Both the position numbers and the translations under genes were made by a program. From assembly GCA_965228065.1 (NCBI GenBank), contig OZ245788.1:3720001-3784000 (forward strand): a stretch of DNA of 64,000 bases, given 5' to 3'. Source of the DNA: Sphingobium_A sp965228065. GTDB taxonomy: Bacteria; Pseudomonadota; Alphaproteobacteria; Sphingomonadales; Sphingomonadaceae. The notes beneath the pieces are model-generated. The model was given only the letters and a program-made list of their open reading frames with translations. It made no database searches and had not been told where the DNA came from. Below, piece after piece: positions 5,162 through 11,607 of this stretch; the stretch's first letter is position 1; each line of letters opens with the position of its first letter.

Positions 5162-6175
5162 ATGTTTACGATACTGATAACGAGAGCGGATAACCGCCCA
5201 CAACCTATTCTTACAAAGACGATCACTTACAGCGATGGTCAATATCTCAAAACACCTTACGACACTGCGTATCGACACGATGCGGTCACCCATCCCGTTG
5301 GCAGTCTGGCGGATATGGCGGAAGCTCTTATGGAGCTTGAACAGAATCCTTATGCGGCTGTCATCCGTGGTGAGCCGATCGGCGCTACAGAGAATATCAG
5401 GCGCGCTCTCATGGATGATGTCGAGCGTGGTCCTGCTACGATCCGTCCTGTCGCTGGTGGCGTTCAGTGGGTCATGCTCGATTTGGATAAAATCCCGGTC
5501 GCGTCATTAAATTTAAAAACCAATCAAGAGCGTTTGGATCATCTCGTTAGTCAGACGCCAGAGTGCTTCCACAACGCGTCCTATTATTATCAGTGGAGTT
5601 CCAGCGCCGGTATTGGTGGATGGAATCTGTTATCTTGTCATCTGTGGTTTTGGTTGGCTGAGCCATGGTTGTGTAGTGATCTGCATGAGCGGTTTCAGAA
5701 TGGCGATTTCAAATCGTCGGATGTCGATCCGTCACCATTCACGCCGAACCAGCTTCATTATACGGCTGCACCGATCTTTGTCGGTTGTGATGATCCGTTG
5801 GGCGATGAGCGTTCAGGCTTGGTGATGAAGGCCGTTCATGAAGTGAGTCTGCCTCTGTATCGTCGCCCGATCACGCCACGCCCGTTGATGACTGTTTCGC
5901 AGCATCATCAGGTAGCGCCTTTCTCACGCTTTGAGGATTTGTTGAATGAGATTGGACCGAATTATCATGCACCGATCAGGAAGGCGATTGCCCATTATTG
6001 CTATGTGGTGAAGCCTGAGCAGTATGACCGCCATTGGTTGATGGAGAAGATTCAAGACACCGTGTGGATGGCGCCAGCGGGTAAGAACAGTAAGCGGGAT
6101 TATGCGGATGCCCGTTATCTCAATCGTCTGATTGATGGTGCTGAGCGTAAGTTTCGTATCGGGAGGGTCTTTTAA
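5162..6175 (+). CDS. Archaeo-eukaryotic-type (AEP-like) primase
   Basis: Likely replication primase of the element, 338 residues. The AEP active-site pattern is visible in order: VMLDLDK (Asp 107 and 109, the DxD motif), LSCHLWFWL (S-x-H at 158-160) and SDVDPS (Asp about 189, the third acidic site). After it comes QLHYTAAPIF, typical of phage primase-like proteins. ATG 5162 has AGGAG 5 nt upstream; ATG 5159 is equally in frame, and TTG 5099 lies before the terminator. The stop overlaps the DUF3987 gene by one base at 6175. An iteron array and attenuator lie upstream, fitting regulated element replication. Confidence 0.72.
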   Translation: MFTILITRADNRPQPILTKTITYSDGQYLKTPYDTAYRHDAVTHPVGSLADMAEALMELEQNPYAAVIRGEPIGATENIRRALMDDVERGPATIRPVAGGVQWVMLDLDKIPVASLNLKTNQERLDHLVSQTPECFHNASYYYQWSSSAGIGGWNLLSCHLWFWLAEPWLCSDLHERFQNGDFKSSDVDPSPFTPNQLHYTAAPIFVGCDDPLGDERSGLVMKAVHEVSLPLYRRPITPRPLMTVSQHHQVAPFSRFEDLLNEIGPNYHAPIRKAIAHYCYVVKPEQYDRHWLMEKIQDTVWMAPAGKNSKRDYADARYLNRLIDGAERKFRIGRVF

Positions 6176-7566
6176 TGACATTCCCAATCGACATTCTGCC
6201 ACCCGCTACACAGGACGCGATCCGCGCTCAGGCCGAGTTAGGTAATTATCCCATTGATGGTGTCGCTACGGCGGCTCTGGCGATCATGAGCTATGCCGCT
6301 CAGGGTCATTATGATGTGGAAGACCCAAGCCAGCATGGCCGTTCATATCCCTGTTCTGAATATTACATGGTTATGGTCAAATCGGGTGATGCGAAGTCGG
6401 CCATCTACAGCAAGCTCATGTCATCGATCTATCGTTGGCAGGACAGTGAGGCGCTCGCTTATGAAGATGAGTTGATCGATTACCGTATCGCGTTCGATCA
6501 ATATGAGAAGGATCGCAAATCGGCTTTGAAGGAAGCCCCTGATGATTCAAAGAAACTCGTAAAGGCGCTCGATAAGGCGAAGCCCAAGGCTCCACGGCAT
6601 CGCCGAACGATCCTCTCTAAGACTACCACCAATGGCATTTACAGCACCTTTCAGGGTGGTTGGCCATCATGTGGATTGTTCACCGATGAGGGTGGTTCGA
6701 TCCTTGCTGGTCATTCGATGAAGGCTGAGAACAACCCAGTTGAGTTCGCATCGGCGCTTACGATGCTGTTCGATAAGGGTTCGATGGATCGCACCACTGG
6801 AGAGACTGCGGTTCATCTGGCTGGGAAGCGTCTTAGCTGCTTGATCATGGTGCAGCCTGAGGTTGCACGCGGTTTCATCAACAATCGCGAATTCCAAGCA
6901 CAAGGCATCCATGCACGCTTCAACATCGTCCAGCCCGGTGCTTGGGAGATGCTCGCAGAGGATTTCACAGACCCTACGGTATTGGCACGGCGGAATGGCC
7001 TCGCAAGGCGTCTGGAAGCGTTCTCAGACCGTATCGGAGCCATGATAGGGGAAGCTCTACCGTTGCGCTTGGATCGCGACTGGGAGCTTGAGCCGGAGAC
7101 GCTTGGCTGGACGCGTGAGGCCAAGACGGTAGCTGTGGAAATCCTCCGCCAGTGCGTGAAGATGCGTGGCGAACAGGAAGAGACCTATTGGAAGCGTCTG
7201 TTTGAGCATTTCTGCCGAACGGCTGGCATCCTTACCGCGTTCGAAGGGCTGGCGGCGATAACCCCAGAGATCGCCGAGGCGGCATGGTCCGTGGTGCGCT
7301 TCTATGCCGATCAGTGGGCGAATGTGGATGTGGATGTCTCCACAGCGCGCCAGACCGAAAATGCCGATCTTGTTGAGAAGACTCTCAAGGCCATCAAGGC
7401 ACGCGGTTCGATGTCGCGTCGTGATCTTGGCCGGGGACCACTTCAGCGCATTGGGGAGAGGATCAAGGCGGAGGTTCTCAGCACTCTGATTGCTGATGAA
7501 GAAATCGAAATGATCGAAGTGATGAAAGGGACGATCAAGAGCATCATCTATCAGGTGCGCTCATGA
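6175..7566 (+). CDS. DUF3987-family ATPase/helicase-like replication protein
   Basis: 463 residues with the layout of DUF3987 (YfjI-like) proteins, often encoded beside primases in phages and islands. A degenerate Walker A (MVKSGDAKSA, Lys 74 and Ser 75) is followed by a charged linker. Then comes TTNGIYSTFQGGWPSCGLFTDEGGSIL, in which Asp 171-Glu 172 are the Walker B acids; it is quoted here in part only as GLFTDEGGSIL. The C-terminal region contains LARRNGLARRLEAF and a winged-helix-like end. It starts in the stop of the primase gene (TAATG) and overlaps the next gene by ATGA at 7563. Probable role: unwinding or loading at the element origin. Biochemical role of the family is poorly known. 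Confidence 0.75.
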   Translation: MTFPIDILPPATQDAIRAQAELGNYPIDGVATAALAIMSYAAQGHYDVEDPSQHGRSYPCSEYYMVMVKSGDAKSAIYSKLMSSIYRWQDSEALAYEDELIDYRIAFDQYEKDRKSALKEAPDDSKKLVKALDKAKPKAPRHRRTILSKTTTNGIYSTFQGGWPSCGLFTDEGGSILAGHSMKAENNPVEFASALTMLFDKGSMDRTTGETAVHLAGKRLSCLIMVQPEVARGFINNREFQAQGIHARFNIVQPGAWEMLAEDFTDPTVLARRNGLARRLEAFSDRIGAMIGEALPLRLDRDWELEPETLGWTREAKTVAVEILRQCVKMRGEQEETYWKRLFEHFCRTAGILTAFEGLAAITPEIAEAAWSVVRFYADQWANVDVDVSTARQTENADLVEKTLKAIKARGSMSRRDLGRGPLQRIGERIKAEVLSTLIADEEIEMIEVMKGTIKSIIYQVRS

Positions 7567-7862
7567 GCTACAGCTATGCGATCTATCGTTTCAAAAGACG
7601 GCAATTCTACACCACGCTCAGTATGAGTGATCTGGCGGACATTCCGGGATTTCCTCTCACGCGTTTGAGCGATCTGACAAATCTGGAATGTGAGCTTAAG
7701 CGATCGGAGATCAAGATTACTCAAGAGTGCAATGACACTCTTGAGGTTCTGATAAAATCTGTCGAATTTTACAGAGAGCCTGATGGAGTGTGGATACTCT
7801 GTCAGAGCGTGGATGAGCAACGCGCCTTAGAGAACCGTTTCGGCAATAATGCCGCCGATTGA
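7563..7862 (+). CDS. Hypothetical protein, 99 aa, coupled to the replication operon
   Basis: Starts within the stop of the DUF3987 gene (ATGA at 7563-7566), so it is probably the last gene of the primase transcript. The product is a soluble alpha/beta-like protein with several Lys/Arg/Glu segments (KRRQFYTTLSMSDLADIPG). There is no membrane segment and no recognised motif. A new TAAATA box begins 10 nt after its stop, marking the next transcription unit. Function unknown; a replication accessory role is suggested only by coupling. Confidence 0.6.
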   Translation: MSYSYAIYRFKRRQFYTTLSMSDLADIPGFPLTRLSDLTNLECELKRSEIKITQECNDTLEVLIKSVEFYREPDGVWILCQSVDEQRALENRFGNNAAD

Positions 7863-7872
7863 GAGTTTATGA

Positions 7873-7878
7873 TAAATA
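7873..7878 (+). promoter_or_regulatory. TAAATA box before the small-gene operon 7916-9979
   Basis: GATAAATA ends 3 nt before ATG 7882 (an 18-codon ORF ending at 7938) and 37 nt before ATG 7916, which has its own strong GAGGAG ribosome site. A transcript starting about 7 nt downstream would carry a short leader. Confidence 0.45.
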
Positions 7879-7915
7879 AGAATGTGGACACAAAATGTCC
7901 AGAAAGAGGAGCAAT

Positions 7916-8212
7916 ATGGAAATTATAAAAGAGAGTAAGCCGCGATATGTAGTGACAATCGATGAGTGGACATGTGATTGGGCGCATGAGATTTGCAACG
8001 AAATTCTCAATATCAGAAATCAACATATTACCGTCCGTGAGCTTGAGTTGCTTATGGGCTGCAAGCTTGAGATAATGGTGTTGCCGAAATCTTATGTCAT
8101 GCGCGGGGATGGTGATTGGCAGGATGGCGATGAAGAATTCTCAGTGAAAGCGGTATTCGACAATCTGGAAGATGCCGCATTATTCAAGATGAAGTTCACG
8201 GTGGCGGCATGA
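7916..8212 (+). CDS. Small element protein, 98 aa, C-terminal DAALFKM signature
   Basis: ATG 7916 is chosen over ATG 7895 because GAGGAG lies 4 nt before it. The N-terminus (MEIIKESKPRYVVTIDEW) resembles that of the gene at 9399 (MKIVKEADDRYVIHD). The C-terminus (VFDNLEDAALFKMKFTVAA) is a near-perfect copy of the family signature F-x-x-x-EDA-x-LFKM. The two are therefore likely paralogs. The stop overlaps the next start by ATGA (8209-8212). No transmembrane segment. Function unknown; proteins with this kind of tail are widespread among short unannotated phage genes. Confidence 0.7.
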   Translation: MEIIKESKPRYVVTIDEWTCDWAHEICNEILNIRNQHITVRELELLMGCKLEIMVLPKSYVMRGDGDWQDGDEEFSVKAVFDNLEDAALFKMKFTVAA

Positions 8213-8577
8213 GCGGGATTGTTACATCCATTGTCATCTCTCTTGCGATTTTCGGTGTCATCTGCCTGTGTTTGTCGGCGTCCGCAGCATACAGTGTAGT
8301 ATCAGAGCGCCGTTTGAAAAGGATAAGATTAGAGAAGGCGGAGAAAGAGTTCGCGGAAACCGCCCCTAAAGACCGTGCAATGAATGCACTTGCAGACATT
8401 CGAAAAGAGATAGCGCGTGTTGAGAATGCTCTTTCGGCTCATGAAGCTGTAGAGATGCATGTTATGCGAGCACTATATGTAGCCGATAATCCGCATGTCA
8501 TCTGGGATGGTGTGTCCGGTCGCTTCACCGATGACAGCGATGAAATCCACTTCAGGCTTTGGAGGGACGCGGCATGA
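8209..8577 (+). CDS. Membrane-anchored small protein with RFTDDSDEIHFRLWR tail
   Basis: 122 residues. Residues 5-28 are a strongly hydrophobic helix (IVTSIVISLAIFGVICLC), followed by a basic, coiled-coil-prone stretch (about 33-80). It ends in a conserved module with RFTDDSDEIHFRLWR. That module recurs nearly unchanged in the next two genes, so the three are tandem paralogs with different N-termini. It overlaps its neighbours by ATGA on both sides. Predicted topology: N-terminal anchor with the tail in the cytoplasm or periplasm, undecided. Function unknown. Confidence 0.65.
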   Translation: MSGIVTSIVISLAIFGVICLCLSASAAYSVVSERRLKRIRLEKAEKEFAETAPKDRAMNALADIRKEIARVENALSAHEAVEMHVMRALYVADNPHVIWDGVSGRFTDDSDEIHFRLWRDAA

Positions 8578-8801
8578 CATCATATCAACAAAATGGCTAT
8601 GAATTGACTAAAGATAGAGCGTGCCGCAACCTCTACAAGCTTGACCATCCGCATGTCTTTTATGATGCTCGGTTAGAGCGTTTCGCCGATGACAGCGATG
8701 AAATCCACTATCGTTTGTGGAGGCCAAGGTCACCCGATGATGTCCGCGCACTCATAGAGCGTCTTGAGAAGGCGCGTAAGGATGCGGAGGGCGGATCATG
8801 A
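8574..8801 (+). CDS. Tandem paralog with RFADDSDEIHYRLWR module, 75 aa
   Basis: ATG 8574 lies in the stop of the preceding gene. The N-terminus (SYQQNGYELTKD) is closely repeated inside the next gene (SYQKNEYKLTKD). The central ACRNLYKLDHPHVFYD and RFADDSDEIHYRLWRP segments match both neighbours. There is no transmembrane helix, so it looks like a soluble, shortened duplicate. It ends in a charged helix. It overlaps the next gene by ATGA at 8798. Function unknown; recent local duplication is likely because DNA identity is high around the conserved module. Confidence 0.65.
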   Translation: MTSYQQNGYELTKDRACRNLYKLDHPHVFYDARLERFADDSDEIHYRLWRPRSPDDVRALIERLEKARKDAEGGS

Positions 8802-9118
8802 CTGATTTCGTTCTTACAGTTATAGTCGTGACAGCAGGCGCCATTTTCGCATACCGCCGGATGAAATCGGCACTGATATCATATCAAAAAAATGAATATA
8901 AATTGACTAAAGATGCTTGGGAAGAGTTGCTGAGTGCGACGTGCAATTACCGGAATGAGGCACCTTATAAGCGTGGAAAGATGCTGAAGGTGCGCGACAA
9001 AGCGTGGCGCAACCTCTACAAGCTTGACCGTCCACATGCGCGCCTAACCAGAGATGGTAGGCGCTTCACCGATGACAGCGATGAAATCCACTATCGCATC
9101 TGGCGGCCAGCCCAATGA
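8798..9118 (+). CDS. Membrane-anchored tandem paralog, 106 aa
   Basis: Residues 1-20 form a hydrophobic helix (DFVLTVIVVTAGAIFAYRR). After it come SYQKNEYKLTKD, a cysteine-containing helix (SATCNYRNEAPYKRGK), KAWRNLYKLDRPH and RFTDDSDEIHYRIWRPAQ. It thus combines the membrane anchor seen in the gene at 8209 with the body of the gene at 8574. The shared module at the C-terminus identifies it as the third copy. Coupled by ATGA overlaps at both ends. Function unknown. Confidence 0.65.
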   Translation: MTDFVLTVIVVTAGAIFAYRRMKSALISYQKNEYKLTKDAWEELLSATCNYRNEAPYKRGKMLKVRDKAWRNLYKLDRPHARLTRDGRRFTDDSDEIHYRIWRPAQ

Positions 9119-9402
9119 TGACATCAAACTTGGCGCACATCTATGCGACACAACCTCTGCTTCATCGTTTGCATTGGATCGCGGAGGCTATCAATCATCT
9201 CACAACGAAGTGCACCGGAACATTCTCAGTAAGAAGCTGGAAACATGGTCGCGACCATGACTATAAACTCTTATGCGAGTTAAAAAGGCGCTACAATTAT
9301 CTAATTGATAATGAGAATGCCCAATACACCATCGTTGGTAATCGCTGCACCTTCAATGATATCCACGAAGTGATGTGGATTATGCGGAGGCCAGCCCAAT
9401 GA
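9115..9402 (+). CDS. Diverged member of the tandem small-protein run, 95 aa
   Basis: Begins MMTSNLAHIY at the overlap with the previous stop. No transmembrane helix. The C-terminus (RCTFNDIHEVMWIMRRPAQ) is a degenerate version of the RFTDDSDEIHYRLWRPAQ module, sharing the terminal RRPAQ/WRPAQ. This suggests an older duplicate. The stop overlaps ATG 9399. Function unknown. Confidence 0.55.
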   Translation: MMTSNLAHIYATQPLLHRLHWIAEAINHLTTKCTGTFSVRSWKHGRDHDYKLLCELKRRYNYLIDNENAQYTIVGNRCTFNDIHEVMWIMRRPAQ

Positions 9403-9668
9403 AAATCGTGAAAGAGGCTGATGACCGTTATGTGATCCATGATTGTCGCCCTACGCGGCTATGGAATACCTTTGTCGTTCCAACAGAACCAGAATCATTC
9501 TGGCCGGACTTTGAGAAGATGCATGATTGCGAAGTCATGGAGATTACGAAGAAAGCGCCACCATACTTCCTGTTCCCGGATGGCACTGGCTATTGGTTCG
9601 TAACGGATTTGACTGTTATTTTTAAGACCGCTGAGGATGCCGTCTTGTTCAAAATGAGGGCTTCGTGA
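9399..9668 (+). CDS. Small element protein, 89 aa, C-terminal DAVLFKM signature
   Basis: ATG 9399 is chosen because it overlaps the previous stop (ATGA) and gives an N-terminus (MKIVKEADDRYVIHD) paralogous to the gene at 7916. The tail, LTVIFKTAEDAVLFKMRAS, is the clearest copy of the element's C-terminal signature. It lies between the tandem-module genes and the gene at 9665, all in one coupled run. Soluble; function unknown. Confidence 0.65.
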   Translation: MKIVKEADDRYVIHDCRPTRLWNTFVVPTEPESFWPDFEKMHDCEVMEITKKAPPYFLFPDGTGYWFVTDLTVIFKTAEDAVLFKMRAS

Positions 9669-9979
9669 TGATCATCAGGGGCGGACAGAAACTTATAAAT
9701 GCATATTATGAGCGGCAGATTCCTTCTCATCATCTCACAACCGGAAACTTAGCTGAGTATCCTAATTTGAAGGATTTGGCTGTTGCGCTTGTCAATGGGC
9801 TGGGATGCCATATCCGCTTCTTAGCCAACTATGATGAGCAGGTGCTGGCGATGCCCTACCTCGTTCCGCTGTCCGAACAGGATCATGATAAGCATTGCGT
9901 CCGATATAATGATCAATGGTATGTCGGTTCCTCTGATGAATATGAGGCCATTGAGCTTCTGATGAACTATGGCGGTTAA
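9665..9979 (+). CDS. Hypothetical element protein, last gene of the small-gene operon
   Basis: Starts at ATG 9665 (ATG 9668 is also possible) overlapping the previous stop. The 104-residue product has no membrane segment. Its C-terminus (SSDEYEAIELLMNYGG) is at best a distant echo of the DA-x-LFKM tail. It converges on the regulator gene ending at 9976, with a 4-bp overlap of stops and no room for a terminator. Function unknown. Confidence 0.55.
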   Translation: MMIIRGGQKLINAYYERQIPSHHLTTGNLAEYPNLKDLAVALVNGLGCHIRFLANYDEQVLAMPYLVPLSEQDHDKHCVRYNDQWYVGSSDEYEAIELLMNYGG

Positions 9980-10185
9980 CGGTTCAACCAAGCCTCAATC
10001 TCAGAGCGCTTGAAACCCTTGCTCTTACCAAGCGCCACCATCTCAGGGAACCCTTTGCGGGTCTTCACAAGGAACGCCAGCGTGACTTTATGAATGCCGA
10101 TCATCTTCGCGGCTTCAGTCCGCGTGATGATGTCGGGAGCGGTATGGACGCCAGTCAATGCGCCTTCGGTGAGAATGTCTGTCAT
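9976..10185 (-). CDS. AlpA/excisionase-like HTH protein, 69 aa
   Basis: A short DNA-binding protein of the MerR-like/AlpA type. The core ITRTEAAKMIGIHKVTLAFLV is a winged-HTH recognition unit, followed by KGFKRSEIEAWLNR, the standard end of this family (R-x-x-x-I-x-x-W). AlpA proteins activate excision or regulate satellite and prophage genes. It is divergent from the gene at 10210; the 24-bp gap holds a perfect palindrome (10193-10210) with a TAAATA box facing each way, so it probably controls both genes. No Shine-Dalgarno sequence. Confidence 0.7.
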   Translation of the reverse strand: MTDILTEGALTGVHTAPDIITRTEAAKMIGIHKVTLAFLVKTRKGFPEMVALGKSKGFKRSEIEAWLNR

Positions 10186-10189
10186 CGAA

Positions 10190-10195
10190 TATTTA
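10190..10195 (-). promoter_or_regulatory. TAAATA box 4 nt before ATG 10185
   Basis: Minus strand reads GCTAAATA-TTCG-ATG. It overlaps the left arm of the palindrome at 10193-10210. Confidence 0.5.
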
Positions 10196-10210
10196 GCGTA
10201 AATACGCTAA
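10193..10210. promoter_or_regulatory. Perfect palindromic operator between divergent genes
   Basis: TTAGCGTA-AA-TACGCTAA is a perfect 8-bp inverted repeat centred between the start codons at 10185 (minus) and 10210 (plus), overlapping both TAAATA boxes. It is a natural binding site for the adjacent HTH regulator and would let it control both directions (inference). Confidence 0.65.
10199..10204 (+). promoter_or_regulatory. TAAATA box 5 nt before ATG 10210
   Basis: Plus strand reads CGTAAATA-CGCTA-ATG, lying in the centre of the palindrome. Confidence 0.5.
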
Positions 10211-10539
10211 TGAAGATGTTCAATCGACAAGCCCGCGTCCGTGCGCTTGATAATGATGAGTGGCTCTGTGTCATTCAAACTCTGAACGGTCCAACCGCCG
10301 TCGATCCGATGGCCTGCGATATGATCGATCCGCCATGGCCTAACATCGTGGATTGCCCCAGAGAGCTACTGGAAATCGCTCCAGCGGGTCACCTCGCTCT
10401 TAAAGAGCCGATCCGCAACCATCTGCGCGATCATGGGGAAGGCCTCCATATCGTCTACATCACCGAACAAAGAGAATTCCGGCTGAGCTTCGAAGAGCCG
10501 GGTGATGCGGTCCTATTCAAGCTCCACCATATAGCGTGA
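10210..10539 (+). CDS. Small element protein, 109 aa, C-terminal DAVLFKL signature
   Basis: ATG 10210 is chosen because it follows the TAAATA box by 5 nt; an upstream ATG at 10090 would read through the opposing regulator gene. The body is acidic and proline-containing (CDMIDPPWPNIVDCPRE). The end (LSFEEPGDAVLFKLHHIA) is a clear copy of the family signature, so this is the fifth good member in the element. It is divergent from the AlpA-like gene. Function unknown. Confidence 0.6.
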   Translation: MKMFNRQARVRALDNDEWLCVIQTLNGPTAVDPMACDMIDPPWPNIVDCPRELLEIAPAGHLALKEPIRNHLRDHGEGLHIVYITEQREFRLSFEEPGDAVLFKLHHIA

Positions 10540-10545
10540 TCGCTC

Positions 10546-10551
10546 TAAATA
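10546..10551 (+). promoter_or_regulatory. TAAATA box 4 nt before GTG 10556
   Basis: Reads TCTAAATA-TGTT-GTG. It sits in the 16-nt gap after the preceding stop, supporting the GTG start of the next gene. Confidence 0.45.
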
Positions 10552-10555
10552 TGTT

Positions 10556-10861
10556 GTGAGAATTATAGAACATTATGAAGCGGAAATGAAAACGCTTAAC
10601 AGCAATCAGAAGTCAGTGTTTCGCCGCCGCATGTGGTGGGCTGTCTTTGAAACGCTCTCCGATCGCTCGATAACACCAATCTCAATCCAGCGCCCCAGAC
10701 AGCCGCGCACTCATAACGGAATCATCGTGGATCGCTTTGCACCCTATTGGTCAAAGATACCGCAAGAAGACCTGATTGAGCTTTTTCACCACCTGTTGCC
10801 GTATTTCAAACAGGACACGCGACACGCCAAATACACACGATGGCAGGACGATACAGACTAA
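10556..10861 (+). CDS. Hypothetical basic protein, 101 aa, GTG start
   Basis: GTG 10556 is the only start consistent with the TAAATA box 4 nt upstream. The product is basic, with a helical N-terminal half (RRRMWWAVFETLSD) and a tail rich in aromatic and charged residues (LIELFHHLLPYFKQD). There is no membrane segment and no recognised domain. It lies directly before the endolysin-type peptidase, where phages often keep lysis accessory genes, but it does not look like a holin. Function unknown. Confidence 0.5.
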   Translation: MRIIEHYEAEMKTLNSNQKSVFRRRMWWAVFETLSDRSITPISIQRPRQPRTHNGIIVDRFAPYWSKIPQEDLIELFHHLLPYFKQDTRHAKYTRWQDDTD

Positions 10862-10863
10862 AA

Positions 10864-10869
10864 TAAATA
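10864..10869 (+). promoter_or_regulatory. TAAATA box 4 nt before ATG 10874
   Basis: Reads AATAAATA-TGGG-ATG, starting 3 nt after the stop of the previous gene. No Shine-Dalgarno sequence. Confidence 0.5.
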
Positions 10870-10873
10870 TGGG

Positions 10874-11272
10874 ATGTTCTCTCTATCCCAACGCTCAAAA
10901 GCTCGCCTTACAGGCGTGCATCCAGACCTTATCCGCGTCATCATACGCGCTCTGGAAATCTCCACCATTGACTTCACCGTCTTGGAAGGCGTGCGCTCTC
11001 TTGATCGCCAAAAGGTGCTCTACAAGCAAGGCGCTACCAAGACGATGAGAAGCCGCCATCTCAGCGGTCATGCTGTCGATTTGGCACCACTCATTGATAT
11101 CGATGGGGATGGCAAGCTTGATGTATCGTGGCACTGGCCTCACTATCACACGCTCGCCAAGGCAGTTAAGGAAGCTGCCGAGATCGAAGGCGTGTCTTTA
11201 GAGTGGGGAGGCGATTGGACAAGCTTTAAGGATGGTCCACACTGGCAGCTACCGTGGAAGGGTTATCCCTGA
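10874..11272 (+). CDS. M15-family peptidase (phage endolysin-type L-Ala-D-Glu/VanY-like)
   Basis: Zinc peptidase predicted to cut peptidoglycan stem peptides, 132 residues, the compact size of phage M15C endolysins. Visible motifs: EGVRSLDRQKVLYKQG, then S-R-H-L-S-G-H-A-V-D-L (zinc ligands His 62 and Asp 69), LEWGGDW (catalytic Glu 110) and DGPHWQLP (ligand His 123). There is no signal peptide, so export would need a holin, which is not seen nearby. ATG 10874 follows a TAAATA box by 4 nt. It converges on the HTH gene at 11273 with no gap. Lysis genes in a satellite are unusual but known. Confidence 0.85.
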   Translation: MFSLSQRSKARLTGVHPDLIRVIIRALEISTIDFTVLEGVRSLDRQKVLYKQGATKTMRSRHLSGHAVDLAPLIDIDGDGKLDVSWHWPHYHTLAKAVKEAAEIEGVSLEWGGDWTSFKDGPHWQLPWKGYP

Positions 11273-11563
11273 TCAGTAGGGTAGTGGCTTAGAGCGCAAA
11301 TATGCCTCTATGTCGCTGGATAGCCACTTAGGCTTGTGATGCTCCCCATAGGGCTTAGGAAGCTCGCCAGAGAGCCGCTTTTCATGGAGGGTGGTTCTAC
11401 CGCAACTGAGCCGCCGCATAACCTCATCAATGCCGATCAGGTAATCAGCGCCATCCTCAGCGCGTATCCGCATCGCCTGTAGCTCGGAACGATCGCGCAT
11501 GAGCATCCGATAGGTATCAAGCGGGATGCTTATGAAATCGTCATCTGAGAGCGTGGTTGCCAT
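11273..11563 (-). CDS. AlpA/excisionase-like HTH protein, 96 aa
   Basis: The C-terminal half is an AlpA-type unit: YLIGIDEVMRRLSCGRTTLHEK followed by PKPYGEHHKPKWLSSDIEAYL, the usual end (K-W-x-x-x-D-I-E-x-Y/W). The N-terminal part (ISIPLDTYRMLM) may be a dimerisation or coiled segment. ATG 11563 is taken; a TTG at 11602 would add 13 residues. It precedes the integrase on the same strand, the usual position for an excisionase or integrase regulator. A TTTCTT-N9-AAGAAA inverted repeat lies 45 nt upstream. Confidence 0.68.
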   Translation of the reverse strand: MATTLSDDDFISIPLDTYRMLMRDRSELQAMRIRAEDGADYLIGIDEVMRRLSCGRTTLHEKRLSGELPKPYGEHHKPKWLSSDIEAYLRSKPLPY

Positions 11564-11607
11564 GATGGCGGACCAACTATCACCCGTGCCCCAGTCCCGC
11601 AAAACTG

